23,797 nt of DNA from Sulfuritalea sp. (GTDB lineage Bacteria > Pseudomonadota > Gammaproteobacteria > Burkholderiales > Rhodocyclaceae): assembly GCA_021738105.1 (NCBI GenBank), contig JAIPCS010000021.1:1-23797 (forward strand), read 5' to 3'. Under the pieces are notes generated by a model that was not told the origin of the DNA, ran no database searches, and saw only the letters and a program-made list of their open reading frames with translations. A program made the position numbers and the translations under genes. This document shows positions 13,074-21,564 of the stretch, piece after piece (the first letter of the stretch is position 1; every line of letters starts with the position of its first letter).

Positions 13074-14216
13074 TTACACCGCGCTCTGAAAACGTTCGGG
13101 TGTGGCAACGGCTTCCAGTCTCGGCCGTCCATAGATGGCAATGCGGTTTCGGCCACCGTTTTTGGCCGTATAGAGCGCGGCATCGGCACGCCGATAGGCA
13201 TCATCCACCGACTGCGCCGGATCCACTTCAGTAACACCCGCGCTGACGGTGATTTTCAGGCTCTGCCCCTTGTGCCGGTATTCGCTTTGCTCGATCGATT
13301 GCCGGACCCGCTCGGCAACATCCATTGCATCGGACAACTGGGTATTTGACAGCAACAGTACGAACTCCTCTCCTCCGGTTCGAGCGATGAAACTTCCGGC
13401 GCGAACCACGTCGCCGAACACTCGGGCGAAATGCTTCAGCACTTCGTCCCCGACACCATGTCCCCAGGTGTCATTGACTTGCTTGAAGTGATCGATATCC
13501 AGCATCACCAGGGCCAACGGTTCTTTGTTGCGCACGCTTTTGGTGGCTTCCTGACGGAACACCAGTTCGAATAAACGCCGATTGGGCAATCCTGTAAGGA
13601 TATCCGTCATGGCCATTTGCTCAATGCGCTTTTCACTGGTTTCGGCGACCGAATCCGCCAGCCAGAAAAGAAACAACATGGTGAAAATGATCACGACGGC
13701 AGCGCTGATACTTAATGTCTGCAGCCAGAAGGGGCCCAGTGATTGCAGGCTTGTCAGGGGCGCAACGGGCTCACTCTGGTAGAAGACAAAGATGGCGGTA
13801 TTGAATGCAAACAGGAAGAGCGACGAGCCCCACCTTTTGCGCGGAAAAAACATGACCGGGACCACGGCAAAAACGACAAAGTAGAGATGGATGTCGATCA
13901 GCGTCCCGAGACCGGCGTGTATCGAGACAACCACGGCAGCTATAGCGGTTAACTGCAGCAGCCAACTGGCGGTAAAGTGTCGCCCCTGTCGATTCAGCCA
14001 GGCCACCAGGAGGGCGACCGGAACGAAAGTCAGCTCGAACAAGGCGATTCGGATCAGTGCCGGGTCGCCACTGGCGAAATAAATCACGCTATAGAACACA
14101 ATCGAAACAACAGTGACCAATGCGGCGATATTGGTATGTAATATCTTGCGCTTGAGCGCCAGATTCTCTGCTCTATCACAACCGCTATCCAAGAATTCCG
14201 TCAATACAGTTCGCAT
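13074..14216 (-). CDS. Membrane diguanylate cyclase (GGDEF domain)
   Basis: This 380-residue protein has about six transmembrane helices in its first 200 residues and a C-terminal GGDEF domain that makes cyclic di-GMP from GTP. The domain begins with TDILTGLPNRR, has the metal/substrate segment LDIDHFKQVNDTWGH, and the active-site loop RTGGEEF. The product-inhibition site RxxD expected just upstream reads R-A-G-S, so feedback control at that site is probably lost. The membrane part resembles unnamed 6-helix sensor modules; its ligand is unknown. I prefer ATG 14216 to the in-frame ATG at 14252 because GAGGGG lies 9 bases before it. Confidence 0.85.
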   Translation of the reverse strand: MRTVLTEFLDSGCDRAENLALKRKILHTNIAALVTVVSIVFYSVIYFASGDPALIRIALFELTFVPVALLVAWLNRQGRHFTASWLLQLTAIAAVVVSIHAGLGTLIDIHLYFVVFAVVPVMFFPRKRWGSSLFLFAFNTAIFVFYQSEPVAPLTSLQSLGPFWLQTLSISAAVVIIFTMLFLFWLADSVAETSEKRIEQMAMTDILTGLPNRRLFELVFRQEATKSVRNKEPLALVMLDIDHFKQVNDTWGHGVGDEVLKHFARVFGDVVRAGSFIARTGGEEFVLLLSNTQLSDAMDVAERVRQSIEQSEYRHKGQSLKITVSAGVTEVDPAQSVDDAYRRADAALYTAKNGGRNRIAIYGRPRLEAVATPERFQSAV

Positions 14217-14341
14217 CTTCCGCGACCCCTCAAGCCTGTCTCCCGGATTCATCCGGGCAAGCGTCGACCTGATTATGACTTAAGTACGACGGACGCAGGC
14301 TAGCCTTTTTGAATCGGGTCTGCCGGCACGCCGAACGGCCT

Positions 14342-14365
14342 GGACGGCGCCAACTGACGCCGTCC
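14342..14365 (-). terminator. Possible hairpin terminator after the DUF924 gene
   Basis: A perfect 8-bp GC-rich stem (14342-14349 with 14358-14365) and 8-base loop lie 14 bases past the DUF924 stop. There is no T-run on the - strand side, so it may be only a 3'-end stabiliser. The rest of the 163-bp gap to the diguanylate cyclase start shows nothing I can support. Confidence 0.35.
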
Positions 14366-14379
14366 GCTGCTAGCGAACG

Positions 14380-14976
14380 TCAGAATGATGACCCGGGCTG
14401 TTTGAGGAACTCGATTTCCTCAGCCGTTGATTCTCGACCGAGAATGGCATTGCGGTGCGGAAAGCGTCCGAAGCGGACGATGATGGCCCGATGCTTCAAG
14501 GCGTAGTCGTAAACGCCGTCGAAGGTCTGGTTCTGCATTTCACGGCGCAGACCTTCGTAGAGAGCAACGGCGCGTTCCTGATCAAGCAGCGATTCGCTGT
14601 GCTCGAAAGGCAGATAGGCGAACCAGCGCTGGAAGGGTGTCAGGTTCTTGTCACGGCCGCTGGACACCAGTAATTTCGCGATTTCCAGTGCCTGCGCGTC
14701 GCCGGCAAATGCGCGCGGCGTATTGCGGAAGGTGTTGCGGATGAATTGGTCAAGCAGGAGTATGCGCGCCAGCAGCGCTTCGTCGGGCCCGTCTTTGATC
14801 GAACTGCCCAAGGCCGCTTCAATATCGGCGCCGAAACGTTGCCGGATTTCGTCGTCGAAAGCGTCATTCTTGCGAAACCACTCGGCGCGGGCTTTTCCGT
14901 GGTCCGGATGATCCACGGGCAGAAACCAGAAATCCAGAATGGCGCACGTGTTGCTGTCGAACGCCACGCCTTTCAC
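14380..14976 (-). CDS. DUF924 family protein
   Basis: This 198-residue helical protein is of the DUF924 (TPR-like) family. Family segments visible are ILDFWFLPVDHPDHGKARAEWFRKNDAFDDEIRQRF in part near the N-terminus, then LLLDQFIRNTFRNTPRAFAGDA, LTPFQRWFAYLPFEHSES and a closing RFGRFPHRNAILGRES. No enzymatic role is established for the family. Its start overlaps the topoisomerase III stop (ATGA, 14973-14976), which suggests co-translation. Confidence 0.85.
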   Translation of the reverse strand: MKGVAFDSNTCAILDFWFLPVDHPDHGKARAEWFRKNDAFDDEIRQRFGADIEAALGSSIKDGPDEALLARILLLDQFIRNTFRNTPRAFAGDAQALEIAKLLVSSGRDKNLTPFQRWFAYLPFEHSESLLDQERAVALYEGLRREMQNQTFDGVYDYALKHRAIIVRFGRFPHRNAILGRESTAEEIEFLKQPGSSF

Positions 14977-17672
14977 TCGGCTTTCTTGGCGACCCGCTTC
15001 TTCGCGGCGGGTTTGGCCGCTGCCTTCTTTTTCGCAGGTTTCTTTGCAGTCGATTTCTTTGTCACGGCTTTCTTCGCCGTATCACCATCACCAGCGCTTT
15101 GCTTGCCTTGCACTACCTTCGTGTCGCCTTTGGGAACTTTTGCTGCAGTCTTGGCCTTGGCGCTTGCGGCTTTCGTCGGCTTTTCTGTCGCACCGTCCGC
15201 GGCCGGTTTCGCTCCTGCCTTCGCGGCCCGCGGCTCAAACTCGAAGCCCACCTTGCCGGTCGCTGGATCGCGAACCAGAAAGGCGGAAAACTTGCGCCGC
15301 GTCTTGTTGCTGATGAATCCCCTGAGCAGCGGTGTCCTGCCGGTTTCAAGCAGCTTCTGCATGTCGCTGCGCGCGACTTCCTGCTGCAGGATCACCTTGC
15401 CGGAACGAAAATCGCAGGTCTTGACCGGACCCACAGCCTTTTCGCAAACATAAGCCATGCCATGTTCGAAGACACGATTGCTGCATTTGGGACAGGGGCC
15501 CAAGGATTCCTGGGTGGAAAAATCAATTTCCTCGGCGTCGGCGTCGGCGTCGCCCTGGCCGAAATCGAATTCCGGCATGTGGTCGTCCTTGAGCTTGATC
15601 ATCGCCGCGAAGGGACGTCCCATTTTGCTGCGGAAACCCTGCAAGGGACCGATCACGCGCTTGGACAACAACTCGTCCATTTCCTCCGGCTCCCACTGCC
15701 GGCTGGCGACAACTTTCCACAAGGCGTAGTCGCAGGACTTGCACTGGAATTTCTTGTAGTTCTCCTGGATTACACCGCCACAACGCGGGCACGGTGTTTT
15801 CAGGGTTGAGAAGGCAGCTTCGGGAAGTTCACCGGTCTTGATGCGCTCGACCATCGTGCGCGTCCTGTCCATGATGTGGTTCATGAACTCGTCGCGGCCG
15901 AGGCGACCGTGTTCCATTTCCTTGAGCTTGTATTCCCATTCACCGGTCAGCTCAGGCGAGCGGATTTCGTCCACGCCGAGATTTTCCAATGCGAACAGCA
16001 GTGAAAAAGCCTTGGCCGTCGGCTGCAGTTCGCGGCCGTTGCGGTGCAGGTATTCCTCGGTCAGCAGGCCCTCGATGGTCGCCGCGCGCGTCGCCGGCGT
16101 GCCCAGACCACGCTCGGACATGGCGTTGCGCAGTTCTTCGTCCTCGATCAGCTTGCCCGCGCCTTCCATGGCGGTGAGCAGCGTGGCTTCGGTGAAGCGC
16201 GGCGGTGGCTGGGTAGCCTTGGCCTTGACTTCAACATCCTTGGCCCAGATGCGCTCGTTCTTTTCCAGCGGCGGCAGGTTGGGATTCTCTTCGTCCTCGT
16301 TGGCCGCCTCCTTACCGTACACCGCCAGCCAGCCCGGCGTCACCAGCACCTTGCCGTCGGTCTTGAAAGCTTCCTGCTCGACGCGGGTGATGCGCGTAGT
16401 GATGTTGTATTCGGCGGCCGGATAGAAAATGGCGAGAAAGCGTTTGGTGACGAGGTCGTAAATCTTCTGTTCGGGCTCGGACAGATTCTTTGGCGCAGTA
16501 CCGGTGGGAATAATGGCGAAGTGGTCGGAAATCTTGGCGTTGTTGAAGATACGCTTGTTCGGATGCACCCAGCCGTTCTTGATGATGGCACCTGAAAATT
16601 TCTCGTAGGACGTATCGGCCATGGCCGCCAGCGTTTCCTTGACGGTGCCGATATAGTCTTCGGGCAAGTGGCGGGCATCGGTACGCGGATAGGTCAGTAC
16701 CTTGTGTCGTTCATAGAGCGCCTGGGCAATGCCCAGCGTATTTTTGGCGCTGATGCCAAAGCGGCTGTTGGCCTCGCGCTGCAAACTGGTGAGATCGTAG
16801 AGCATCGGGCAAGCCTCGGTCTTGGGCTTGCTTTCCTCCTCCACCGTGCCGTGCTGACCCAGACATTTCTTGCGCAGCGCGTCGGCCCGTACCTTGTCCC
16901 ACAGACGTTCGGCGCGCGCGTGCTCATCGTCGGCCTTCTTGAATTTTTCGTCGAACCAGCGGCCGCGATAGGTACCGGCCAGACACTGAAATTCGCCTTC
17001 AACTTCCCAGTAGTCGCGTGATACAAAAGCACGAATGCGCGCCTCGCGCTCGACCATGATCGCCAGGGTCGGTGTCTGCACACGTCCCACGGGCGTCTTG
17101 TAGAAGCCGCCTTCCTTGGAATTGAACGCCGTCATGGCACGGGTGCCGTTGATGCCGATCAGCCAGTCGGCTTCCGAGCGGCAGCGTGCGGCATCGGCCA
17201 GCGGCTGCATTTCATCGTCACTGCGCAAATGGGCGAAACCATCGCGGATCGCGCTGGCAGTCATCGACTGCAGCCACAGGCGACGCATGGGTTTTTGTTT
17301 GGCGGCCAGTGCGTGCTGCGCCACGTAGCGGAAAATCAACTCGCCTTCGCGCCCCGCGTCGCAGGCATTGACCAATCCGGTAACGTCCTTGCGCTTGATC
17401 AGTCGAGTCAGCAGCCGCAGGCGTTCTTTGGTTCTCTCGATAGGATTCAACGCGAAATGCGGCGGAATCATCGGCAGGTGCGTAAAACTCCATTTGCCAC
17501 GCTTGACGTCGTATTCCTCGGGCACAGTGAGTTCCAGCAAATGGCCGATCGCGGAGGACAACACATAGTCGTCACTCTCGAAATAGTCACCCGTTTTGGT
17601 AAAACCGCCCAGCGCCTTGGCGATGTCCTGGGCGACGGAAGGTTTCTCGGCGATGATGAGTTGCTTTGACAT
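14973..17672 (-). CDS. topB: DNA topoisomerase III
   Basis: This 899-residue type IA topoisomerase cuts and passes one DNA strand and can decatenate replicated DNA. The TOPRIM domain is at the N-terminus (LIIAEKPSVAQDIAKALGG; acidic motif NACDAGREGE near 103-111). The catalytic tyrosine is Tyr328 in KVLTYPRTDARHLP, the same number as in E. coli TopB. Two C-terminal zinc-ribbon-like modules follow (CPRCGG...CKSCDYAL and CPKCSNR...CDFRSGK). The last roughly 60 residues are a Lys/Ala-rich tail like histone H1 (KKSTAKKPAKKKAAAKPAAK), which likely adds DNA affinity and is absent from E. coli TopB. Confidence 0.95.
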   Translation of the reverse strand: MSKQLIIAEKPSVAQDIAKALGGFTKTGDYFESDDYVLSSAIGHLLELTVPEEYDVKRGKWSFTHLPMIPPHFALNPIERTKERLRLLTRLIKRKDVTGLVNACDAGREGELIFRYVAQHALAAKQKPMRRLWLQSMTASAIRDGFAHLRSDDEMQPLADAARCRSEADWLIGINGTRAMTAFNSKEGGFYKTPVGRVQTPTLAIMVEREARIRAFVSRDYWEVEGEFQCLAGTYRGRWFDEKFKKADDEHARAERLWDKVRADALRKKCLGQHGTVEEESKPKTEACPMLYDLTSLQREANSRFGISAKNTLGIAQALYERHKVLTYPRTDARHLPEDYIGTVKETLAAMADTSYEKFSGAIIKNGWVHPNKRIFNNAKISDHFAIIPTGTAPKNLSEPEQKIYDLVTKRFLAIFYPAAEYNITTRITRVEQEAFKTDGKVLVTPGWLAVYGKEAANEDEENPNLPPLEKNERIWAKDVEVKAKATQPPPRFTEATLLTAMEGAGKLIEDEELRNAMSERGLGTPATRAATIEGLLTEEYLHRNGRELQPTAKAFSLLFALENLGVDEIRSPELTGEWEYKLKEMEHGRLGRDEFMNHIMDRTRTMVERIKTGELPEAAFSTLKTPCPRCGGVIQENYKKFQCKSCDYALWKVVASRQWEPEEMDELLSKRVIGPLQGFRSKMGRPFAAMIKLKDDHMPEFDFGQGDADADAEEIDFSTQESLGPCPKCSNRVFEHGMAYVCEKAVGPVKTCDFRSGKVILQQEVARSDMQKLLETGRTPLLRGFISNKTRRKFSAFLVRDPATGKVGFEFEPRAAKAGAKPAADGATEKPTKAASAKAKTAAKVPKGDTKVVQGKQSAGDGDTAKKAVTKKSTAKKPAKKKAAAKPAAKKRVAKKAE

Positions 17673-17718
17673 TATTTGTTCGATGGTTTCTGGAGCAATA
17701 CACAGTCAGGAGCGGCGC

Positions 17719-17748
17719 ATCATAAGCGCGCCTTCCACAATTACGCAA
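17719..17748 (-). promoter_or_regulatory. Candidate topB promoter
   Basis: On the - strand TTGCGT (17748-17743) and TATGAT (17724-17719) are separated by 18 bases in the 84-bp gap between coaE and topB. The -10 box is good (5 of 6) and the -35 box weak, giving an expected leader of about 40 bases. Confidence 0.35.
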
Positions 17749-17756
17749 GCCGGGTG

Positions 17757-18377
17757 TTACTTGGCCCGCCCGCAGCGCGCCAGATAATCCAGGTGTAAAC
17801 GCTCTATCTGAGGGGCCAGATCGGCCAGCGTTCCATCATTGTCAATGACGTCGTCGGCAGCCGCCAGACGCTGGGCACGCGTAGCCTGAGCGGCAAGAAT
17901 CCGCTCGATCTCGCTGCGCGACAGACCGTTACGACTAATGACCCGGGCAATCTGGGTCTCCTCCGTGCAATCGACCACGGCCACCCGGTCCACCCGGTCA
18001 CGGTAGCTGCCGGACTCAATCAGCAGCGGCACCATAAGAATGGCATAGGGAGAATTTTCTCTGCCCACGCCCTCCAACAGCAAGCGCTCACTTTCACGAC
18101 CGATCATCGGGTGCAGGATGGCCTCCAGTCGCTTGCGTGCGGAAGCATCGGCAAAGACAAGGACGCGCATCGCCGCCCGGTCCAGCGCCCCATCGGTGCT
18201 TGCCACGGTGTCGCCGAACTCGCGGCGTATGGCTGGCATGGCCAGGCCACCGGGCGCCGTCAGGGTGTGTGCAACGGCGTCAGTGTCGACCACCGTGATG
18301 CCGCGGGCGGCGAACAAATCGCCGACAGCGCTCTTGCCGCTACCGATTCCCCCGGTGAGCCCAACCACATAGTTCAT
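17757..18377 (-). CDS. coaE: Dephospho-CoA kinase
   Basis: This 206-residue kinase phosphorylates dephospho-CoA in the last step of coenzyme A synthesis. The P-loop GLTGGIGSGKS (residues 6-16), the DTDAVAHTL segment with the conserved aspartates, and the ILHPMI and VPLLIESG motifs are all family markers. I chose ATG 18377, 7 bases after the upstream stop, because it gives the family length and puts MNYVVGLTGG at the N-terminus. The longer in-frame start at 18428 would overlap the SPOR-like gene. Confidence 0.94.
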   Translation of the reverse strand: MNYVVGLTGGIGSGKSAVGDLFAARGITVVDTDAVAHTLTAPGGLAMPAIRREFGDTVASTDGALDRAAMRVLVFADASARKRLEAILHPMIGRESERLLLEGVGRENSPYAILMVPLLIESGSYRDRVDRVAVVDCTEETQIARVISRNGLSRSEIERILAAQATRAQRLAAADDVIDNDGTLADLAPQIERLHLDYLARCGRAK

Positions 18378-18384
18378 CGGCCAG

Positions 18385-19014
18385 TCACTCTGTGCAAACG
18401 CTGAGTTTTGCGTCGGAATAGAGGGCAATGAGCGACGACAACTGCTTCAGCACCGACGCGCGGGCACGTGTCTCTACCCGCGCCTTGAGGGCGGGTACAT
18501 CGCGGCGCACCAGTTGCGCCGACTTTATCCGCCGTTTTTCCAGCGTATCGAGAAATTTGGCGGCGGCAATTTCCGCCCCGAAACTGCCCAGAACAATTTC
18601 CTGCTTTCCACTCTCGAGCTCGACGATAGTGAATTCGTCAACTCCGAAGCGCTTGAGCTCGGCGGCTTTCTTGTCTGCGGCGGCCTTGTTTGCCAGCTCT
18701 TCGATGAGCACCAGATACACGGGCGGTTCCGCCAGTGGCAGCAACGTTGCTTCTGCGCCCAAAGGCTCGACTGCACGCTTGAGCGCCTCGGCATCGCCCA
18801 AGCTGAGACCGCTGACGACATGGCAAGCCATCTCGTCCCGCGCCGCGACCGACTTCTGATCCATGCGCACGATGTGCAGCTTGTCGGCCTGCAATTGCTG
18901 AACAAGCCGTTGCGGTTCGCGATTCTCGTCAAATGTGCCCAGGTAGCCTTGCGTCCAGGCATAGAAGATCAGATTGGCAAACACCAACAACAAGGCGAGC
19001 AAGCGAAAAAACAT
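18385..19014 (-). CDS. SPOR-like membrane protein
   Basis: This 209-residue protein has a single N-terminal transmembrane helix (residues 3-22, RLLALLLVFANLIFYAW) and a periplasmic region. Its repeated beta-alpha segments, including QEIVLGSFGAEIAAAKFLDTLEKRRI, resemble a SPOR (septal peptidoglycan-binding) domain. Similar membrane SPOR proteins occur near coenzyme A or biotin genes in betaproteobacteria. A role in cell-envelope division is inferred from the domain. The start directly abuts an upstream TAG (19015-19017) and is preceded by CAGGGA. Confidence 0.75.
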   Translation of the reverse strand: MFFRLLALLLVFANLIFYAWTQGYLGTFDENREPQRLVQQLQADKLHIVRMDQKSVAARDEMACHVVSGLSLGDAEALKRAVEPLGAEATLLPLAEPPVYLVLIEELANKAAADKKAAELKRFGVDEFTIVELESGKQEIVLGSFGAEIAAAKFLDTLEKRRIKSAQLVRRDVPALKARVETRARASVLKQLSSLIALYSDAKLSVCTE

Positions 19015-19122
19015 CTATCCCTGACCCACCCTTGCCTGAATCGTCCGCTGTCCGCGACGGCACGCCCAACCGATTTTCGAGTGGGCGAGCAGCTCAATCC
19101 CGCGACGCAGTTTTTCCTTCAT
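19015..19122 (-). CDS. Candidate 35-residue basic peptide
   Basis: A 35-codon frame beginning MKEKLRRGIELLAHSKIGW starts in an ATGA overlap with the speD stop (19119-19122). It ends with TAG directly before the ATG of the SPOR-like gene. It is strongly basic with one cysteine. It could be a real coupled mini-gene or simply a frame that keeps ribosomes moving across the gap; nothing but position supports it. Confidence 0.35.
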   Translation of the reverse strand: MKEKLRRGIELLAHSKIGWACRRGQRTIQARVGQG

Positions 19123-19520
19123 GAATCACCAGAGCGATCGTTATGACCGGCAATGTCGGACTCGAGACTGCCTCGGGAAACATCGCGCCGAATGACTTGC
19201 CTGGGTTTGAATTCTTCGCTCAGAGCGCTGTAGGCAGCTTCAGCGGCGGCGCGATTGTCCTGACTGAAGTTGCACACGTACAGATCGAGCGTTACCGAGT
19301 TGAGTTCCGGCCAGGTATGAATCGCCAGATGCGACTCGGCCAGTACCACCGCGCCCGTGGCGCCCGCACCCGGAAACTGATGGAAAGCGTCGGCGACGAT
19401 TTCCAGCCCGGCGTCTGTACAAATTCGACGGCACAAAGCGGCCAGTCGCTGCCCATCGAGCAACAAGTGGGGTCCGCCTTCGCAGGCGTGAAACTCGGCA
19501 AGGATGTGCAGTCCGATCAT
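19119..19520 (-). CDS. speD: S-adenosylmethionine decarboxylase proenzyme
   Basis: This 133-residue prokaryotic AdoMet decarboxylase of the short (Thermotoga/Bacillus) type makes the aminopropyl donor for spermidine. It cleaves itself at the Glu-Ser bond to form a pyruvoyl group. The key residues Ser63, His68 and Cys83 are in ESHLAIHTWPE and LYVCNF, at exactly the positions reported for the T. maritima enzyme. The start overlaps the stop of the FAD oxidoreductase (ATGA, 19517-19520). No spermidine synthase gene is intact in the window, but a tail of a possible one lies upstream of the oxidoreductase. Confidence 0.93.
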   Translation of the reverse strand: MIGLHILAEFHACEGGPHLLLDGQRLAALCRRICTDAGLEIVADAFHQFPGAGATGAVVLAESHLAIHTWPELNSVTLDLYVCNFSQDNRAAAEAAYSALSEEFKPRQVIRRDVSRGSLESDIAGHNDRSGDS

Positions 19521-21136
19521 AGTGATGACGCGTAGTGTAAACCCAGCCGGCGCATTGTGCGCTCCGCAGCCAATACGCCGCGAAAATTAGCCTCCTCGAA
19601 CAAGGACAGCCCCGAAACATCGGCATGGGCGAACTGGATGCCCGGGCTGCCCGACTCAAAGCCGCCGCGCGACCCGCCCCAGAGCCGGCCGGGCAGCGGA
19701 CGGATCATGGCGTGGGCGTGGCGATGGACGTCGATGCGCGTCGCCAGTTCGCGGATCTCGGGATGCGGCCGCGACAAATCGGCCAGCGCAGCTTCCGCCC
19801 ACGCATCTCTACTCTGTAAAACTCGGCTCTGGGAACGACCCGAAGGTAGTGCAGAGCTAGGCGATTCTTCATGCAGTGACCGATACCAGGTGATCACCGT
19901 CGGCCCCGGCGCGTAACGCAACTGCTGATGGGTAGCGACCACATAGCCAAGGCTTGCGCTGTCGTGCAGCGCGTTGTCCCAGGCCAGCGATTGCCCGGCG
20001 CGGGTTTGCGGCGCAGCCGACAGCGTCAGATTGGCCACCACCCAGGGAGCATAGTCGGCGCCCTTGATCGCCGCCAGCCATTCCGGCCGCGGCGAAACAA
20101 ACACATGCGGAATAAGAAACAGGGGCGCGGCCCAGATCAGTTCGCGCGCAACAATGCGGATGCTGCGACTTTCTTTCGCGAGGTACACGTCAATGAACGA
20201 TTCCTTGCGTCCTTGTTCAACACGAAATACCAACGCATCGGCTTGCACCCGGCCGACACTGCCGCGCGCGAGGCCGCGTGCCAACCAGGCGTTGCCTTCC
20301 GGCGCCGTGAGCACCTGGCCTTCGCCGTCGCGGCAGGCGAAATAATGCAGACCGGCCCACGCCGAAGTCTGCGCAGCGGCCGTGCCGTAATCGTCACGGC
20401 AGGCGTAGTCGACCAACCAGAACAATCCGGGCGCGGTATAGCCTTCACGCAACAACCAGTCGCGCAGGGTGATGCGGTCCAGCGCCAACAACTGCGGATC
20501 GTGGCTGGAAAGCGCCAGTGGCAAGGCGAATGCACGTCGCCCGGACGCATCTCGCCGCTGCCGCAGTTCGGCGACAGTGTCCTGAAAGCGCTTGTATTGC
20601 GCGCGCTCCGCTGCCGGCACACCCAGCGTCGGCCACAATCCTTCCTGCCAGTAGCCGTTGATATACAGCCGTTCCTGCGGTGCATGGCACAGATAGCGCT
20701 CGTCATACACGGGATGGGCGGCATCGGGGTCACCCTGCAACACACCGAGTTCGGCCAGCAACTGGCGTACCGCGCGCGCCTCGCGCGTCGGTAAAGGCAG
20801 ATAGTGCGCACCCAGCGGATACGCCGAAACGGCGTTCTTGCCGGCGCGCGAATTACCGCCCGCTTCGCCTTCCAGTTCCAACAACAGGAAATCCTCAACG
20901 CCCGAACGCGCCAGCTTCCACGCCGCCGACAGCCCGCCGATGCCGCCGCCGACAATCGCCACCGCGACGCGATGCGTTTCGTTCGGCGCCGGAAAGTCGG
21001 GTTTGCGCAGACGGTGGCCGAGGCTCTCGTTCGCCCCCGACAGCATCCCCGGCGGCAAGGGCGGCACGGCGCTGCTGCCACAGGCGGCAAGCAAGCCCGT
21101 GGCCGAAACGCCGGCTAAAAAGTCACGACGGCGCAT
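19517..21136 (-). CDS. Tat-exported FAD-dependent oxidoreductase (lipoprotein-like)
   Basis: This 539-residue flavoprotein has an N-terminal twin-arginine signal (RRRDFLAG, residues 2-9) and a lipobox-like LAAC (16-19), so it is probably exported folded and membrane-tethered. The FAD-binding Rossmann motif VAIVGGGIGGLSAAW spans about 59-73, followed by LLELEGEAGGNSRAG. The C-terminal GIQFAHADVSGLSLFEEANFRG is the typical second FAD contact of amine-oxidase-like flavoproteins. Coupled to speD by overlap, it may act on polyamines, but substrate is unknown. The GTCTCGC-repeat-bearing region and a gene tail lie directly upstream; its own ATG overlaps that tail's stop (TGATG), so it once depended on the lost gene for translation. 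Confidence 0.85.
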   Translation of the reverse strand: MRRRDFLAGVSATGLLAACGSSAVPPLPPGMLSGANESLGHRLRKPDFPAPNETHRVAVAIVGGGIGGLSAAWKLARSGVEDFLLLELEGEAGGNSRAGKNAVSAYPLGAHYLPLPTREARAVRQLLAELGVLQGDPDAAHPVYDERYLCHAPQERLYINGYWQEGLWPTLGVPAAERAQYKRFQDTVAELRQRRDASGRRAFALPLALSSHDPQLLALDRITLRDWLLREGYTAPGLFWLVDYACRDDYGTAAAQTSAWAGLHYFACRDGEGQVLTAPEGNAWLARGLARGSVGRVQADALVFRVEQGRKESFIDVYLAKESRSIRIVARELIWAAPLFLIPHVFVSPRPEWLAAIKGADYAPWVVANLTLSAAPQTRAGQSLAWDNALHDSASLGYVVATHQQLRYAPGPTVITWYRSLHEESPSSALPSGRSQSRVLQSRDAWAEAALADLSRPHPEIRELATRIDVHRHAHAMIRPLPGRLWGGSRGGFESGSPGIQFAHADVSGLSLFEEANFRGVLAAERTMRRLGLHYASSL

Positions 21137-21260
21137 CAGTGGCCGCCCCTTTCGATCGCGAACAGCACATTCTGGCCTGAGCCATCGAAGGGAATCATGC
21201 GTTCGCGCGGAAAGGAATCGCGCGGGGCGGACCGTGTTCGGCGTATTGTCTTCTCACCGT
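21136..21260 (-). pseudogene. C-terminal tail of a lost upstream gene (possibly spermidine synthase-like)
   Basis: An open frame without a plausible full start reads SFPRERMIPFDGSGQNVLF and ends in GGH-stop at 21136-21138, overlapping the oxidoreductase ATG as TGATG. The coupling suggests the end of a former operon gene. A spermidine synthase-like protein would fit the speD context, but I cannot prove the family from about 40 residues. Upstream the frame runs into repeat copy c, where the gene appears to be cut. Confidence 0.35.
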
Positions 21261-21277
21261 CGCCACACCGGCCACTG

Positions 21278-21302
21278 CGCCGTCTCGCCAGCGCCGACTT
21301 TT
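21278..21302 (-). repeat. 25-bp interspersed repeat, copy c
   Basis: This copy is identical to the consensus and to copy b (25 of 25). It starts the left copy of the direct duplication. Confidence 0.75.
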
Positions 21303-21434
21303 CACGGCCGCCGAGCCGATCCGATAACCAAGGGCAACCATTTACTATTGGTTTGCACCGGCCTTGGTGCCCGTCACCGCGGTACCCCAGTCGTCGGTCC
21401 CCTTGAGGGTTCGACCGTCAGCCGAGAGGGTCAT
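21279..21434. repeat. Direct duplication, left copy (A)
   Basis: About 156 bp align with 22948-23104 in the same orientation, with roughly 17 mismatches by hand count. The block covers the last 29 codons of the caspase-family gene plus about 65 bp beyond its stop. Similarity stops abruptly at 21434. Weaker similarity continues leftward into the 5' end of the FAD oxidoreductase gene (see 22862-22928). Confidence 0.85.
21345..21434 (-). pseudogene. 3' remnant of a caspase-family protein gene
   Basis: The frame reads MTLSADGRTLKGTDDWGTAV and ends with TAG at 21345-21347, matching the C-terminus of the gene at 23015. Upstream the frame has stops (TGA, TAG) within 40 bases, so it is not expressed as a protein. 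The remaining 130 bp to the Fic gene (21435-21564) hold nothing I can support. Confidence 0.8.
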
Positions 21435-21564
21435 AACGCACTACTGCCAAATGGGTCAGAGACATTTCGCTTTTCGACTCGCATCGTTGTCTCATTCATT
21501 CTCAGAATCCAAATCCTTGTTGTTAGCCAGAGCGTTGTCAAAGTGTTTGGTACGGGATTCGGCT

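Noticed and set aside
18516..18540. Possible sixth copy of the 25-bp repeat (GCGCCGACTTTATCC)
   Set aside because: Only about 12 bases match, within conserved coding sequence, so chance is likely.
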